Source of the DNA: Euryarchaeota archaeon UBA443
GTDB taxonomy: Archaea > Thermoplasmatota > Poseidoniia > Poseidoniales > Poseidoniaceae
DNA length: 6,101 bases
Assembly (NCBI GenBank): GCA_002499195.1
Contig: DAKS01000010.1
Span: 1 to 6,101, forward strand
Reading direction: 5' to 3'
In this document: in pieces, positions 4,873 through 6,101 of the stretch
How the letters are laid out: every line of letters starts with the position of its first letter
How positions within the stretch are numbered: position 1 is the first letter of the stretch
The notes under the pieces: generated by a model
The model's database searches: none
What the model saw: only the letters and a program-made list of their open reading frames with translations
What the model was told of the DNA's origin: nothing
Made by a program: the position numbers and the translations under genes

Positions 4873-6101
4873 ATGAAAGCCATCATTGTCGGTGCGGGAT
4901 TGGCTGGTTGTGCAGCGTCTCTTGCGCTTGAGCAACATGGATACGAGTGTACACTCATCGAAGCATCTGGGAAAGCAGGTGGCCGGATGAGGTCCACAAC
5001 AATTGGCGAGTACAACGTGGACATCGGCTTTCATGTTCTTCATACAGCCTACCCAACGCTTGAACGCTGGCTGGATTTGGAACAACTCGAACTCAAAAGT
5101 ATGGATGCTGCTACGGATTTAATCAAACCATCAACTGGGAAGATCTCGACATTAGGCGACCCATTGCGTGCTCCTTCAACACTGTTGCCGACCATCTTTT
5201 CTGCTGGCATATGGAATGCATTGAGAATGCTACGGTGGAGATTGAAAACACGAAAGAAGGACCTCGAGGTTGCAATGGATTCACCCTCTGTACCGATGGA
5301 CACCTTCTTTCAGGCAATGCGATTTAGTAAGGCGTTCCAATCGTCGTTTTTACAACCGTTGTTTGCAGGCATAACACTGGATGAAAATCGGAGAGAACGC
5401 TCTGCCTTCGCTTCATTCACATTCTCGTCAATGTCTCATGGCAATATGACGATGCCGAAGCACGGAATCGAAGCAGTACCAAAACAACTCTTGGCACGTC
5501 TCGATTCAACCAACGTCATGTACAACTCATCTGTTGAATCCATCTCAAAGAATTCCGTAGTTCTCGCTGATGGAACGAAAATGAAAGCTGACCTTGTTGT
5601 TCTTGCTACACCGCAGAATGTTGCACAGAAATTACTGGGGATGCAAGGCAAGATTCGCCGAAAAGAGACTGCAACCTACGTCTTTGAATGTCAACAGACT
5701 CCATTGGATAGGGCTCGACTGTTGTTGAATACTGAGTACGGAAACAATGGAAACAAGATTCTTCATGTCCATGTTCCGACCCTTTTGCACGATTCGCCAT
5801 CGCACCTTCTTGTGGCTACTGTTATCGGTGAGGATTCCCGCCTGCATGAAGAAAAGGACGAACAGAATCAGATACGAAACGAATTGATTAGCTGGTTCGG
5901 AAATGATGCTGAGAAATGGCCTCTTGTTGGAACAACATACGTCGATTATGCTCTTCCGTCAGGCAGTACAACTGCGACTGGCAGGGAACGCCTCGAGCTT
6001 CTCAACAACGATGTGTACTGCATCGGCGACCATACGATGCATCCATCCGTACACGGCACACTTCGTTCTGTAGAGCGTTTGTTGGAACATCTTGAGATTC
6101 C
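4873..6101 (+). CDS. FAD-dependent amine-oxidase/phytoene-desaturase-like oxidoreductase (3' end cut by the window)
   Basis: The frame is open from the ATG at 4873 to the window edge: 409 codons, no stop. The N-terminus has the FAD-binding GAGLAG (7-12), an acidic Glu30 ending the second strand (for the FAD ribose), and GGRMRS (36-41). NVDIGFHVLHTAYP (48-61), TLGDPLRAP (93-101) and FLQPLFAGITLD (159-170) follow. PKHGIEAVPKQL (195-206) and the second FAD motif VVLATP (242-247) come next. The closing FAD segment is YCIGDHTMHPSVHG (382-395), normally within about 20-30 residues of the end, so little is missing. The GF-x-VL-x-TAYP and LGDPLR segments resemble a group of FAD-dependent oxidoreductases in bacteria, haloarchaea and plants, usually annotated as amine oxidase or phytoene-desaturase-like. 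The substrate is unknown; a lipid, isoprenoid or pigment role is only a guess. Upstream, GGAG (4866-4869) lies three bases from the ATG, closer than an ideal Shine-Dalgarno. The 8-base gap implies co-expression with the SDR. Confidence 0.88.
   Translation, partial: MKAIIVGAGLAGCAASLALEQHGYECTLIEASGKAGGRMRSTTIGEYNVDIGFHVLHTAYPTLERWLDLEQLELKSMDAATDLIKPSTGKISTLGDPLRAPSTLLPTIFSAGIWNALRMLRWRLKTRKKDLEVAMDSPSVPMDTFFQAMRFSKAFQSSFLQPLFAGITLDENRRERSAFASFTFSSMSHGNMTMPKHGIEAVPKQLLARLDSTNVMYNSSVESISKNSVVLADGTKMKADLVVLATPQNVAQKLLGMQGKIRRKETATYVFECQQTPLDRARLLLNTEYGNNGNKILHVHVPTLLHDSPSHLLVATVIGEDSRLHEEKDEQNQIRNELISWFGNDAEKWPLVGTTYVDYALPSGSTTATGRERLELLNNDVYCIGDHTMHPSVHGTLRSVERLLEHLEI

Noticed and set aside
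1..6101. Mobile element, CRISPR array, tRNA, rRNA or phage module
   Set aside because: No transposase or integrase coding sequence, terminal repeats, spaced repeat array or tRNA/rRNA-like sequence was seen on either strand. Nearly all of the window is accounted for by six genes.

Overview
The window holds six protein-coding genes, two of them cut by the window edges, packed with almost no free intergenic space. The likely source is a marine planktonic microbe. My best guess is a Euryarchaeote of the Poseidoniales (Marine Group II) type: GC is moderate by eye, most genes start with ATG and lack a well-spaced Shine-Dalgarno sequence, and a bacterial-type uvrB sits among metabolic oxidoreductases. 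No rRNA or other taxonomic marker is present, so a bacterial origin is not excluded.

Layout. Positions 1-189 are the 3' end of an unrecognised gene (+). A FabG-like short-chain dehydrogenase/reductase (SDR) follows at 220-954 (+). Next is uvrB at 991-3414 (+), the damage-verification helicase of nucleotide excision repair. It has an acidic N-terminal extension, an insertion of about 43 residues just after the ATPG motif, and a long basic linker before its UVR motif. A CoA_binding_2-type protein lies on the minus strand (3415-4056). Its stop codon touches the uvrB stop with no base between them. An 88-bp divergent gap (4057-4144) then leads to a second SDR (4145-4864, +), which lacks the catalytic tyrosine. 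Eight bases later comes an FAD-dependent amine-oxidase/phytoene-desaturase-like flavoprotein (4873 to the window end, +), missing only its last few residues.

How the genes may work together. The first three genes run in the same direction with short gaps and may be co-transcribed. A compact hairpin (971-990) sits directly before the uvrB ATG and could affect its expression or mark an internal transcript boundary. The second SDR and the flavoprotein form a likely two-gene operon and may act in one pathway, but the sequence does not show the substrate. uvrA and uvrC are not in the window.

I found no tRNA, rRNA, CRISPR array, insertion sequence or phage gene. The region looks like ordinary chromosomal housekeeping and metabolic DNA. 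The points worth a second look are atypical features within known families, not a new system.
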